Assembly: GCF_029407905.1 (NCBI RefSeq)
Contig: NC_073628.1
Span: 42,863,501-42,927,500 of the forward strand
Reading direction: 5' to 3'
DNA: 64,000 nt
Source: Bubalus kerabau
Lineage: Eukaryota > Chordata > Mammalia > Artiodactyla > Bovidae
Both the position numbers and the translations under genes were made by a program. Below the pieces are notes generated by a model that was not told the DNA's origin, made no database searches, and was given only the letters and a program-made list of their open reading frames with translations. The first letter of the stretch is position 1. Every line of letters begins with the position of its first letter. Of this stretch, positions 48,480 through 59,759 are shown piece by piece.

Positions 48480-48600
48480 TTGTGATAATAATTACATGCT
48501 ACTGTGTTGATTCCTTAGCCTGTGCTAAGCACGTTACATTTTTTTTTCTCAGTGAAACCCTGAAACAACCTCATGACGGAAAGTAGCAGAGACACCTTTG
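48480..48600 (-). mobile_element. MIR-like fragment
   Basis: GCCTGTGCTAAGCACGTTAC, then CTGAAACAACCTCATGACGG, is MIR-like in reverse complement. Weak. Confidence 0.5.
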
Positions 48601-48997
48601 AATTCCCCCAAAGTCTGTTTCCTTTTCTCCTGAGCACACATACTATGATTCCCAGTCTCTTTTGTAATTAGCTGGGGTCACATGACTGACCTGATACACA
48701 GTGGAGTGTGGACAGAAACAACGAAAGCCATTTATGGTTCAGCCCACAAAACCTCTAAAACTTCCTGCAAGTGCATCATATTCTCTTTATTTACCTACCA
48801 GCGAATGAAGATTTCAAAGAATCTAGAGGAAGTCAAAATGGAAAAATAGAAGCCTGGGGCCCCAAGTTAATCTTTAGAGGAATCCTGCCCCAGAGAACTG
48901 CATGAGCAAGAACACCTGTGTTGGATTTTACTTGCTTTATTAAATTACGCCTCTAAAATTTTGATGCTATGTTTTATAGTAGTCCCTTAGATAGCAA

Positions 48998-49303
48998 GGA
49001 GATCAAACCAGTCAGTCTTAAGGGAGATCATCCCTGAATATTCACTGGAAGGGCTGATGCTGAAGCTGAAGCTCCAGTGTTCTGGTCATCTGATGTGAAC
49101 AGACGACTCATTGGAAAAGTCCCTGATGCTGGGAAAGATTGAGGGCAGAAGGAGAAAGGGCATCAGAGGATGAGATGGTTGGATGGCATCACTGATGCAG
49201 TGTGAACATGAACTTGGGCAAAATCCGGGAGAGGTGAGGGACAGGGAAGCCTGGCGTGCTGCAGTCCATGAGGTCAAAAAGAGTCGGACACAACTGAACA
49301 ACA
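48998..49303 (+). mobile_element. BovB 3' fragment (older copy)
   Basis: Diverged ORF2 C-terminal sequence (GATGCTGAAGCTGAAGCTCC, GATGAGATGGTTGGATGGC) ends in GAGTCGGACACAACTGAAC plus an (AAC)n tail. More diverged than the other BovB copies here. Confidence 0.9.
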
Positions 49304-49396
49304 ACAACAAAATCACAGTAGTAATTAACTACCCTACCAAATACTCTTCTTTTCTCTCCATTTTACTGATAAAGAGATTGATGTTTAGAAAGAGTT

Positions 49397-49598
49397 AAGC
49401 ACCCTTGTGGTTCAGCTGGTGAAGAATCTGCCTGCAATGTGGGAGACCCGGGTTCAATCCCTGAACTGGGAAGATCCCCTGGAGAAGACAAAGACTACCC
49501 ACTCCAGTATTCTGGCCTGGAGAATTCCATGGACTGTATAGTCCAAGAGGTTGCTAAGAGTCAGACAGGACTGAGCACCTTTCACTTTCTCACTTTTA
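49397..49598 (+). mobile_element. Bov-tA SINE
   Basis: Head CACCCTTGTGGTTCAGCTGG with GACCCGGGTTCAATCCCTG; ends GACTGAGCACCTTTCACTTT. Confidence 0.92.
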
Positions 49599-49952
49599 TT
49601 AGGTGGGAGAGCAAGGGTTAAATATCAGGTCTGTCTTACTTTAGAGCCTGGCGTCTCACTGCTTGAGGTTCTCATGATACTATTTTATGTACTTCTAAAG
49701 TTTTATTAAAATTTTAGTACACACTGCTTCACGTAACATGCAGAAAAGACAGTGATAAGGGTAACCACCAGGTTCCTCTACGTATCTGAGAGTCTTTTAC
49801 TATATCTTTAACCCACTTCTGCCACATTCTCCTTTCTTTCAGGTATGTTAATTATATAATCTCGATATGAATTACAGTGTATTGGGACCTTTTATACCTC
49901 TTGAAAATGACATGTGGACTAGCTATTGAATATAATCCTTCTGTTAAAAGCA

Positions 49953-51750
49953 AAGACTATAAGAAAGCCTTCTTCAGTGATCAATACAAAGAAATAGAGG
50001 AAAACAACAGAATGGGAAAGACTAGGGCTCTCTTCAAGAAAATCAGAGATACCAAAGGGACATTTCATGCAAAGATGAGCTCGATAAATGACAGAAATGG
50101 TATGGACCTAACAGAAGCAGAAGATATTAAGAAGAGATGGCAAGAATACACAGAAGAACTGTACAAAAAAGATCTTCACGACCCAGATAATCACGATGGT
50201 ATGATCACTGACCTAGAGCCAGACATCCTGGAATGTGAAGTCAAGTGGGCCTTAGAAAGAATCACTACGAACAAAGCTAGTGGAGGTGATGGAATTCCAG
50301 TTGAGCTATTTCAAATCCTGAAAGATGATGCTGTGAAAGTGCTGCACTCAATATGCCAACAAATCTGGAAAACTCAGCAGTGGCCACAGGACTGGAAAAG
50401 GTCAGTTTTCATTCCAATCCCAAAGAAAGGCAATGCCAAAGAATGCTCAAACTACCGCACAATTGCACTCATCTAACACGCTAGTAAAGTAATGCTCAAA
50501 ATTCTCCAAGCCAGGCTTCAGCAATATGTGAACCATGAACTTCCTGATGTTCAAGCTGGTTTTAGAAAAGGCAGAGGAACCAGACCTCAAATTGCCAACA
50601 TCCGCTGGATCATAGAAAAAGCAAGAGAGTTCCAGAAAAGCATATATTTCTGCTTTATTGACTATGCCAAAGCCTTTGACTGTGTGGATCACAAGAAACT
50701 GTGGAAAATTCTGAAAGAGATGGGAATACCAGACCACCTGATCTGCCTCTTGAGAAATTTGTATGCAGGTCAGGAAGCAACAGTTAGAACTGGACATGGA
50801 ACAACAGACTGGTTCCAAATAGGAAAAGGAGTACGTCAAGGCTGTATATTGTCACCTTGTTTATTTAACTTCTATGCAGAGTACATCATGAGAAATGCTG
50901 GACTGGAAGAAACACAAGCTGGAATCAAGATCGCTGGGAGAAATATCAATCACCTCAGATATGCAGATGACACCACCCTTATGGCAGAAAGTGAAGAGGA
51001 ACTCAAAAGCCTCTTGATGAAAGTGAAAGTGGAGAGTGGAAAAGTTGGCTTAAAGCTCAACATTCAGAAAACGAAGATCATGGCATCCGGTCCCACCACT
51101 TCATGGGAAATAGATGGGGAAACAGTGGAAACAGTGTCAGACTTTATTTTTCTGGGCTCCAAAATCACTACAGATGGTGACTGCAGCCATGAAATTAAAA
51201 GACGCTTACTCCTTGGAAGGAAAGTTATGACCAACCTAGATAGCATATTCAAAAGCAGAGACATTACTTTGCCAACAAAGGTTCGTCTAGTCAAGGCTAT
51301 GGTTTTTCCTGTGGTCATGTATGGATGTGAGAGTTGGACTGTGAAGAAGGCTGAACCCTGAAGAATTGATGCTTTTGAACTGTGGTGTTGGAGAAGACTC
51401 TTGAGAGTCCCTTGGACTGCAAGGAGATCCAACCAGTCCATTCTGAAGGAGATCAGCCCTGGGATTTCTTTGGAAGGAATGATGCTAAAGCTGAAACTCC
51501 AGTACTTTGGCCACCTCATGCAAAGAGTTGACTCATTGGAAAAGACTCTGATGCTGGGAGGGATTGGGGGCAAGAGGAGAAGGGGACGACGGAGGATGAG
51601 ATGGCTGGATGGCATCACTGACTCGATGGACGTGAGTCTGAGTGAACTCCGGGAGTTGGTGATGGACAGGGAGGCCTGGCATGCTGCGATTCATGGGGTC
51701 GCCAGGAGTTGGACATGACTGAGCGACTGATCTGATCTGATCTGATCTGA
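49953..51750 (+). mobile_element. BovB LINE, ORF2 open except two stops
   Basis: A 5'-truncated BovB in sense orientation. One reading frame runs from about KAFFSDQYKEIEENNRMGKT to VDSLEKTLML and MDREAWHAAIHGVA, broken only by two in-frame stops. The first is near 50476 (ATC TAA CAC, usually TCA). The second is near 51361 (CCC TGA AGA, usually CGA). RT motif A (FIDYAKAFD), the Arg in the motif B region (GKGVRQGC) and YADD are intact. No endonuclease is present. The tail is a (CTGAT)n run at about 51725-51750. I could not define a clear TSD. Confidence 0.96.
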
Positions 51751-52162
51751 ACCAAACCTTTACCCTGAATCATCATCAAAAACTCTAATCGTGAAGCAGA
51801 ATAAAAATAGGATACTTGAGCTGTTAAGGTACCTGGGGTCCATTCTTCTCTGTAATCTAAAGAGGCTGGATAAAGTAAAAATGTATTACAGCATGCAACA
51901 CTGATCATGTTGCATGCTATAAATGCAAAAATAGATCAGAGTTTCAATGTTAATAATAAAATTAGTATATTAAATTTTGACCAGTAAGTATCAATAAAAT
52001 TAAGGAGATTTATTCATTCATTTGAGGCAATGGTAGAAATATCAGATTTGGAGTCAGACACACTTAAGTTCAAAATTTGGGCAAGTTACTCAGCTTCCTC
52101 ATATATAAAACAGGAATCATAGCAGATATCTTACAGATTTCTTGTCAGGATTAAAATAATGT

Positions 52163-52924
52163 ACACTTGTAGCCTTTTTTAGATTGCACGTATAAGCGAT
52201 ATATTTGTCTCTGTTTGACTTACTTCACTCAGTATGACAATCTCTAGGTCCATCCATGTTGCCATAAATGGCATTATTTCATCCTTTTTTATGGCGGAGT
52301 AATATTCCATTGCATGTGTGTACAAATGAACTTATCTACAAAACAGAAATAGAGTTATACATGTAGAAAATAAATCTGTGGTTACCAGTGGGTAAGGGAT
52401 AGGGAGGGATAAATTGGAAGATTGGAATTGACGTGTACACAGTGCTGCTGCTAAGTCACTTCAGTCGTATCCGACTCTGTGTGACCCCATAGACGTCAGC
52501 CCACGAGGCTCCCCTGTCCCTGGGATTCTCCAGGCAAGAACACTGGAGTGGGCTGCCATTTCCTTCTCCAATGCAGGAAAGTGAAAAGTGAGAGTGAAGT
52601 CGCTCAGTCGTGTCTGACTCTTAGAGACCCCATGGACTGCAGCCCACCAGGCTCCTTCGTCCATGGGATTTTCCAGGCAAGAGTACTGGAGTGGGTTGCC
52701 ATTGCCTTCTCCAGTACACACTACTATATATAAAACAGATAACTATTAAGGATATACTGTATAGCACAGGGAACTCTACTCAATACTGTGTAATAGCCTA
52801 TACAGGAAAAGAATCTTTAAAAATAGTGGATATGTGTTTATGTATAAGAGATGTACTTTGCTGTACACCTGAAACTAACACATTGTAAATAAACTATACA
52901 CCAATAAAGATTTTAAAAAATAAA
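52163..52924 (+). mobile_element. L1 with inverted 5' segment, split by Bov-A2
   Basis: Segment 52178-52324 is reverse-complement L1 ORF2 end sequence (CTAGGTCCATCCATGTTGCC, GAGTAATATTCCATTGCAT). From about 52325 the L1 3' UTR runs in plus orientation (ACAAATGAACTTATCTACAA to GCTGTACACCTGAAACTAAC and the A-rich end). The two parts are adjacent in the L1 consensus as I know it, so this looks like twin priming. Confidence 0.8.
52442..52713 (-). mobile_element. Bov-A2 SINE (dimer)
   Basis: A GTGCTGCTGCTAAGTCAC end, two Bov-A units with the linker GAAAGTGAAAAGTGAGAGTG, and an ATTGCCTTCTCCA end. Flanked by the 7-bp repeat GTACACA (52435-52441 and 52714-52720). Inserted in the L1 3' UTR. Confidence 0.95.
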
Positions 52925-53059
52925 TGAAATAGTGTACATAAAAAACTAGTACAATGCTTGACACACAGTTGTTACGCAGGAAATAAACTCATTCAATAAA
53001 CATTTACTCAGAATTTGCTATGGGCAAAGCTCTCTACTAGAGTCTCAGGATACAGACAT

Positions 53060-54071
53060 CAGATCAGATCAGTCCCTCAGTCATGTCCGACTCTTGGCAA
53101 CCCCATGAATCGCAGCACGCCAGGCCTCCCTGTCCATCACCAACTCCCGGAGTTCACTCAGACTCATGTCCATCGAGTCAGTGATGCCATTCAGCCATCT
53201 CATCCTCCGTCGTCCCCTTCTCCTCTTGCCCCCAATCCCTCCCAGCATCAGAGTCTTTTCCAATGAGTCAACTCTTTGCATGAGGTGGCCAAAGTACTGG
53301 AGTTTCAGCTTTAGCATCATTCCTTCCAAAGAAATCCCAGGGCTGATCTCCTTCAGAATGGACTGGTTGGATCTCCTTGCAGTCCAAGGGACTCTCAAGA
53401 GTCTTCTCCAACACCACAGTTCAAAAGCATCAATTCTTCAGGGTTCAGCCTTCTTCACAGTCCAACTCTCACATCCATACATGACCACAGGAAAAACCAT
53501 AGCCTTGACTAGACGAACCTTTGTTGGCAAAGTAATGTCTCTGCTTTTCAATATGCTATCTAGGTTGGTCATAACTTTCCTTCCAGGGAGTAAGCGTCTT
53601 TTAATTTCATGGCTGCAGTCACCATCTGTAGTGATTTTGGAGCCCAGAAAAATAAAGTCTGACACTGTTTCCACTGTTTCCCCATCTATTTCCCATGAAG
53701 TGGTGGGACCGGATGCCATGATCTTCGTTTTCTGAATGTTGAGCTTTAAGCCAACTTTTCCACTCTCCACTTTCACTTTCATCAAGAGGCTTTTGAGTTC
53801 CTCTTCACTTTCTGCCATAAGGGTGGTGTCATCTGCATATCTGAGGTGATTGATATTTCTCCCAGCGATCTTGATTCCAGCTTGTGTTTCTTCCAGTCCA
53901 GCGTTTCTCATGATGTACTCTGCATAGAAGTTAAATAAACAGGGTGACAATATACAGCCTTGACAAACTCCTTTTCCTATTTGGAACCAGTCTGTTGTTC
54001 CATGTCCAGTTCTAACTGTTGCTTCCTGACCTGCATACAAATTTCTCAAGAGGCAGGTCAGGTGGTCTGGT
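53060..54071 (-). mobile_element. BovB LINE, 5'-truncated
   Basis: Reverse-complement BovB from just after RT motif A to the end. ORFs of 216 aa (53438-54088) and 105 aa (53081-53398) are the same frame broken by the CCC TGA stop also seen in the 49.95-51.75 kb copy. YADD is present; the motif B region reads GKGVCQGC. TSD candidate AGACAT (53054-53059 and 54072-54077). Confidence 0.95.
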
Positions 54072-54574
54072 AGACATAGATTAGACAAAATGTTAGTGTA
54101 ATGTACAATTGACCTTTGAACAACATGGATTTCAACTTCACAAGGCCACTTATACCTAGATTTTTTTCGATCAACACACCTACAGGGCTACACAATCTTT
54201 GGTGGGATGAATCTACAGTGCAGAGGTTTGACTGGAAAGTTATACTTGGATTTTCAGCTTGGCAGTGGGGTGGAAGGCGGAGGGTAACTCTTGCCTTCTT
54301 CAAGAGTCAACTCACTGTATTAAGTAGTATGATAGAAGTAAGCCTACAGTACTATAAGAACAAAGAAAGATGACACCTAGTTCTTCCTGGTGGGATCAAT
54401 AAAGGTTTATCAGAGACAGTGACATGTAAACAGTCTTGAAGGTGATTAGAAATTGTGAGGGAATAAAGGAAAAGTTATTCCAGGCAGAGGAAAACCACAA
54501 ATGCAAGAGAATGAGCCATTTGGGAATTACAAATTGTTATATATGGCTGAAACATTAAGTGTATGTGAGGTTTT

Positions 54575-55105
54575 TATTTATTCATTCAATCATCAAGTAG
54601 TTACTAAGCACATATATATGCTGAATAGTGTTCTAGGCCCTGAAAACACATCAGTGAACAAAGTGGGAAAGTGTTCTTTCTGCCTTCTTGACTGTGTGCA
54701 TATTCAAGTGGGACACATAACGAACAAATAAATATGAAACAGATACAGGGAGAGAAGAATGCTATGAGGAAAAATTAAGCAAGATAAATGAATCAAGAAG
54801 GACAGGGGAAGAGGACCTTAAGCTGGATGACAAGGGAAAGTCTTTCTAAGATGGTGACATGTGACTTGAGTGACTTGTGGGATCAGCAATGCAAATATTG
54901 GGCAGATTACTTTGTGTGCAGGGAGCAGTGGAAACAATGGCCCTCAGACAGGAACAAGATTAACTTGTTTGTGGAACAGTAAGGCCAGTGTGGCCACTGA
55001 AGAAAGAGTGAAGAAAAGAAAAAAGATTTAGGAAATGATCTCAGAGATATGACTAGACTATGAAGGGCTTCATAAGGTATGTTGAGGAGTCTAGGTAACA
55101 TCTAG
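54575..55105 (-). mobile_element. L2 LINE, left part
   Basis: CATTCAATCATCAAGTAGTT, TAGTGTTCTAGGCCCTGAAA, ACATCAGTGAACAAAGTGG and later GAAGGGCTTCATAAGG follow the L2 reverse-complement order. It seems to continue at 57100. Confidence 0.7.
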
Positions 55106-56490
55106 AGGTAGCTATCCCATGACAGACACCCCTAGATCCTTGGAACAACCTGATAACTGCATGAAGTTGGCTATTTCCAGCCAAGACAACTGGAACAAGA
55201 CCCCATTGGTCACCATATTATTCTTTGTGCATGTATCCCCTTGGCTTTTCATGTTTATCTTGTCAGCTATTTTCTCCCCCAACTTCTAAATTAAGGTCCT
55301 AGACAGTTAATGGACATCTGTGGCCTTGACTACTGGTATTCCTAAGACTTACATTCCTAATATAATGGTAAGGTTGAATAAACCCTACCCATATTAAAGG
55401 AAAAAAGAAACTTGATTATGTAAGGAAGATCCAGATAGATCTTCCTTCCTTATGTAAGGAAGCCAAATAGATTGGATTCCCAGGTGGAGTTAGTGGTAAA
55501 GAACCTGCCTGCCAATGTAGGAGACATAAGAGATGCAGATTCGATCCCTGGGTTAGGAAGATCCCCTGGAGGAGGGCATGGCAACCCACTTCAGTATTAT
55601 TGCCTGGAGAATCCCATGGACAGAGGAGCCTTGGGGGTTACAGTCCATGGGGTCGCACCGTCGGACACGACTGAAGCGACTTAGCACATATCCAAATAGA
55701 TTATGTCACATCAAAATCTAAGAATATGGATTTGAAATGCCTTTCAAACTCTAATAATCTTTGTCTTAGTGTCTATCTGCATTGCAGTTACCAGATATAT
55801 GATCTTCAGTGTCTTAAATGCTGCTGCACAGCCATTGCTGCTTTAGGCTTTACATTGATCATTTACAAATGATCAACCAGCAAAAAGAACAAAAAACTTT
55901 GATGCTTGTAGAGGTCGATTATGACTGGTGAAAAATTCAATACATAATTGCAACTTATAAAATAGCAATGCAGATCTGCGTTGATCCCATCCCCAGAAAA
56001 ATAAAAGGCTTTCTCCCAGTTTAGGGTGAAAACCAATCAAAATAAGGAGGACTGAGAAATGAGGCAAGAATGATCATTATGTGCAAAGTGAAATGAAGTG
56101 CAAACTGAAATGATCTACTGTACTATTCCATGATATGTAACAAAAGCTATTTAAGCTCTTACTGTTTAACACCAGCTTGTTTACGCTGTTTGTTACAATA
56201 TAAGGCCACATATGAACTGGTTTGACTGTAACTCTGCACAGATTCATAGATTCTAGTAATTCAGTTAGCTTACAAATTCTAACCAATTTCTGCCCAGGCT
56301 CCTAATATCCACCACCAAAACACCCTATGATTAATACCAGCCCCCTTCCCAATTCTGTAAATATCTTTCCCTCATCACCCCCTTTGAGATGTTATTGGGA
56401 CTCTATTACTGTGGTGCTCCCCACTAACAGCAATATTAACAAATCCAGATTTTACTGATGAATGGTTTTTTTCATGGTTTCTGTATAGAA
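55106..56490. other. Sequence within the split L2, mostly unrecognised
   Basis: Apart from a Bov-tA at 55474-55691 I recognise no repeat family or coding signal here. It separates the two halves of an L2, so it probably arrived as inserted sequence, perhaps with the adjoining LTR. Confidence 0.45.
55474..55691 (+). mobile_element. Bov-tA SINE
   Basis: GGATTCCCAGGTGGAGTTAG head, Bov-A body, CACGACTGAAGCGACTTAGC end. Perfect 11-bp repeat CCAAATAGATT (55463-55473 and 55692-55702). Confidence 0.94.
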
Positions 56491-57099
56491 TGTGGCAGAC
56501 TAAGTCATACCCACTCCCTGACAAAGATGTCTATGTCCTCATTCCCAGAACCTGTGTATTTGTTATCTTACATGGTAAAAAGGACGTAGCAGATATGAAT
56601 AAGTTAAGGATGGGGCCCGAGGTAATCACAGTACCCACAGGGAAGCAGGAAGTCAGAAGGAGATGAAGGCTATGTGACAACACAAACAGAATTTGGAGTG
56701 ATGTGATCACAAGCCAAGGAATGCCAGTTACCTCTAGAAGCTGGAAGAAAGAAGGAATGGGTTCTCTCTAGCACGTCTGTAAGGAACCACCCCTATTGAC
56801 AGCTTGAAGTGAATTCTGGAAGTTACAAGTCTAAAATAAGACAACAGGGAATTCCCTGGTGGTTCAGTGGCTAGGATTCTGTGCTTCCACTGCAGGGGAC
56901 TGTGGGTTTGGTTCCCAGTCTGGGAACTAAGATCCCACATGCTACTTGAAGCAGCCTAAAAAATAAACAAATGAACGAATAAATAAAATATGACAACAGA
57001 TTGAATAAGGTCTAAAATAAGACAACATAATACATTTCTGTTATGTAAGGCACTAAGTTTGTGTTAATTTTGTTAAAGCAGCAATAGGAAACTAATACA
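56491..57099 (+). mobile_element. Solitary MaLR-like LTR (old), split by a SINE
   Basis: It starts TGTGGCAGACTAAGTC and ends GCAATAGGAAACTAATACA, with ordered internal blocks (GGGGCCCGAGGTAATCAC, CAAGCCAAGGAATGCCAG) of the mammalian ERVL-MaLR LTR type. It has no internal retroviral genes. A CHR SINE interrupts it. The subfamily is not certain. Confidence 0.6.
56847..57009 (+). mobile_element. CHR-type tRNA SINE
   Basis: GGGAATTCCCTGGTGGTTCA head, GGTTTGGTTCCCAGTCTGGG and an A-rich tail. Flanked by the 18-bp direct repeat GTCTAAAATAAGACAACA (56829-56846 and 57010-57027). Confidence 0.88.
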
Positions 57100-57530
57100 G
57101 AGCTTTGGCAGGAATTTGGATTTTATTCTAAGTGAGATGAGAAGTAATCAGAGGGTTTGAACAGAGGAATAGCATGATCTCAAAATATATATATTTTTTA
57201 TGTCCAATCTTGCTGTTTGGAGAATGGAATTTTGAGCAAGATAGAAGCGGGGAAAGTGGTTAGGAAGGAATTGCTACAGACAAGAAGAATAGTCAGTGAC
57301 AGTGACTTAGATTAGAGTGGAAGGCAGAGAAATGAACTGTAGATAGATTTAGGTATATTTCTAATGTAGGATCAACAGAATTTGCTGGTGGATCAAATAG
57401 TAGGGAGAGAATTTGAGGACAGCGACTCAAGGGAAAAAGATGATACAAGGATGCCTTCTAAATTTTGACCTGAACAACTTAGGTGAATGCAGAATGGGGG
57501 CAAATGAAGTGGAAATGAAGACAGTAGCCC
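57100..57530 (-). mobile_element. L2 LINE, right part
   Basis: GAATTTGGATTTTATTCTAA, CAGAGGAATAGCATGATCTC, GAATTTGCTGGTGGATCAAA and TGACCTGAACAACTTAGG continue the L2 order from 55105. Confidence 0.7.
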
Positions 57531-58189
57531 TGTCATGAAACACCTTGTATACTGTGCTTAGGAATCTGGATATTGTCCTGAAGGCAATGAGAGTGCTTTG
57601 ACAAATTCTGAGTCCAGGATGGCATCAACATCTAATCAACCTCTGTGTCCCTTTCATTTTTTAAACTCAACAGATACATTAAAAGATGTCCCAGGCCCAT
57701 AAACCATTATTCCATCTACTTTCTCATTCTCTACCTGTGTGATGCTTTGGTTTTTAATTTAATGAAAGCCTCATTATGAGAGAAGTTATCAAAAAAAGTT
57801 CTAAACAGCTAAGTTTTACATTTTATGGTCTGCATTGGGCCTGATTGAGAAAACAAAAATCTTGTAAAAATAGTTGTACTTGTTCATAATACTTAACCCA
57901 AGGGTAGAGCAAGGGAAAACTGGTCAGTGGGTAAAGGGCACTGTAGTAGAGGCATTAGAGAGGGGAAGAAGGATATAGATCCTAGAGATAGGAAGCATTA
58001 ATAAAATGCATAAAATCTGATAAATAGATTGCATGAAATACATGAGAGAACCCAAAGTAAAGGTTGATTCCTAATTTTCTGATACAGTTTAGCTGGATAC
58101 ATCATGATTCCATTTAGTGAAAAGGATGATCTTGGAGGAAGAGAAAGTTGGCAGGGAGAGAAATGCATTCAATTTGAATATAATTATTT
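57531..58189. other. No feature recognised
   Basis: Non-repetitive-looking intergenic sequence; no ORF of note and no family match that I can support. The first part may be further decayed L2. Confidence 0.5.
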
Positions 58190-58249
58190 TTTAATTCATA
58201 AAACATATTTTAAGAGCAGTTTTAGGTTCACAGCGAAATGGAATGGAGG

Positions 58250-58430
58250 GGCTTCCCAGGTAGTCCAGTGGCTAAGACTCTAAGTTCCCAATCCAGGGGC
58301 CTTGGTTTCCATTCTTGGTCAGGGAACTGGATTCCACATGCCACAGCTAAGAGTTTCCAGGCTACAGGTAAAAAATATCCCACGTGCCACAACGAAGACC
58401 TAGCACAGCCAAATAAATAAAGAAAAGAAA
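58250..58430 (+). mobile_element. CHR-type tRNA SINE
   Basis: GGGGCTTCCCAGGTAGTCCA head, body with GATTCCACATGCCACAGC, tail AAATAAATAAAGAAAAG. Imperfect flanking repeat AAATGGAATGGAG / AAATGGAGTGGAG. Confidence 0.85.
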
Positions 58431-58607
58431 ATGGAGTGGAGAGACAGAATTTACATATACCTCTGTTCCCACACATGTCCAACCTCTCCCACTTATTAAC
58501 ATCCACTATTAATATTTGTGACAATCAATGAACCTACACCAACACATTATTATTATCCAAAGTCCAAAGTTTACATTAAGGTTCACTCTTGGTGGTGTGC
58601 ATTCTAT

Positions 58608-59210
58608 CAGTTCAGTTCAGTCACTCAGTTGTGTTCGACTCTTTGCGACCCTATGAATCGCAGCACTCCAGGGCTTCCTGTCCATCACCAACTCCCAGAG
58701 TTTACCCAAACTCATGTCCATCGAGTCGGTGATGCCATCCAGCCATCTCATCCTCTGTCGTCCCCTTCTCCTCCTGCCCCCAATCCCTCCCAGCATCAGG
58801 GTCTTTTCCAATGAGTCAACTCTCCGCATAAGGTGGCCAAAGTACTGGAGTTTCAGCTTCAGCATCATTCCTTCCAATGAACACTCAGGACTGATCTCCT
58901 TTAGAATGGACTGGTTGGATCTCCTTGCAGTCCAAGGGATGCTCAAGAGTCTTCTCCAACACCATAGTTCAAAAGCATCAATTCTTTGGCACTCAGCTTT
59001 CTTCACAGTCCAACTCTCACATCCATACATGACCACTGGAAAAACCATAGCCTTGACTAGACCGACCTTTGTTGGCAAAGTAATATCTCTGGTTTTCAAT
59101 ATACTATCTAGGTTGATCATAACTTTCCTTCCAAGGAGTAAGCGTCTTTTAATTTCATGGCTGTAATCACCATCTGCAGTGATTTTGGAGCCCAAAAATA
59201 TAAAGTCTGA
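58608..59210 (-). mobile_element. BovB LINE, 3' end only
   Basis: ORF2 C-terminus in reverse; a 198-aa frame (58617-59213) is open, from DFIFLGSKITADGDYSHEIK to the end. It lacks all RT catalytic motifs. Perfect 8-bp repeat CATTCTAT (58600-58607 and 59211-59218). Inserted in the L1. Confidence 0.96.
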
Positions 59211-59759
59211 CATTCTATAGGTTTAGACAAATGATAATAACAAGTATCCACCGTTGTAGTATCATAATAAGTAGTTTCTGCCCTAAGCATTTTTGTGCTC
59301 TCCCTTTTGACCTCTTCCTCCTCCCTAAACTCTGTCAACCAGAGGTTATCTTTTTATCTGTAGTTTCGCCTTTTCCAGAATGTCATGTAGTTTGAATTAT
59401 ACAGTGGGTCACCTTTTCAGATTTGCTTCTTCCACTTAGTAATAGGCATTTAAGTTTCCTCTATGTCTTTTTGTGGCTTGATAGCTCCTTTGTTTTTAGT
59501 GCTGAGTAATATCCCATGGTCTAGATGAACTACAGTGTATTTTCCCATTCACCTTCTGAAAGATGTCTTGGTGGATTCCAGTTTTGGTAATTATAAACAA
59601 AGCTCTATAAATATCTGTATAGAGGTTTTTGTGTAGACACAAGTTTTTGGTTCATTTGGGTAAATATCAAGGAGCACAATTGCTGGGTCACATGGCATTA
59701 GTATGTTTAGTTTTGTGAGAAACTGCCAAACTGTCTCCCAGAGTGGCTGTACCATTTTG

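Larger units (their letters stand above)
52035..52990 (+). mobile_element. MIR split by an L1
   Basis: TTTGGAGTCAGACACACTTA, then GGGCAAGTTACTCAGC and AAACAGGAATCATAGCAG, lie to the left (52035-52162). The 3' end, GTACAATGCTTGACACACAG, lies to the right (52925-52990). The break is bordered by the near repeat AATAATGTACA / AATAGTGTACA, consistent with the L1 target duplication. Confidence 0.78.
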
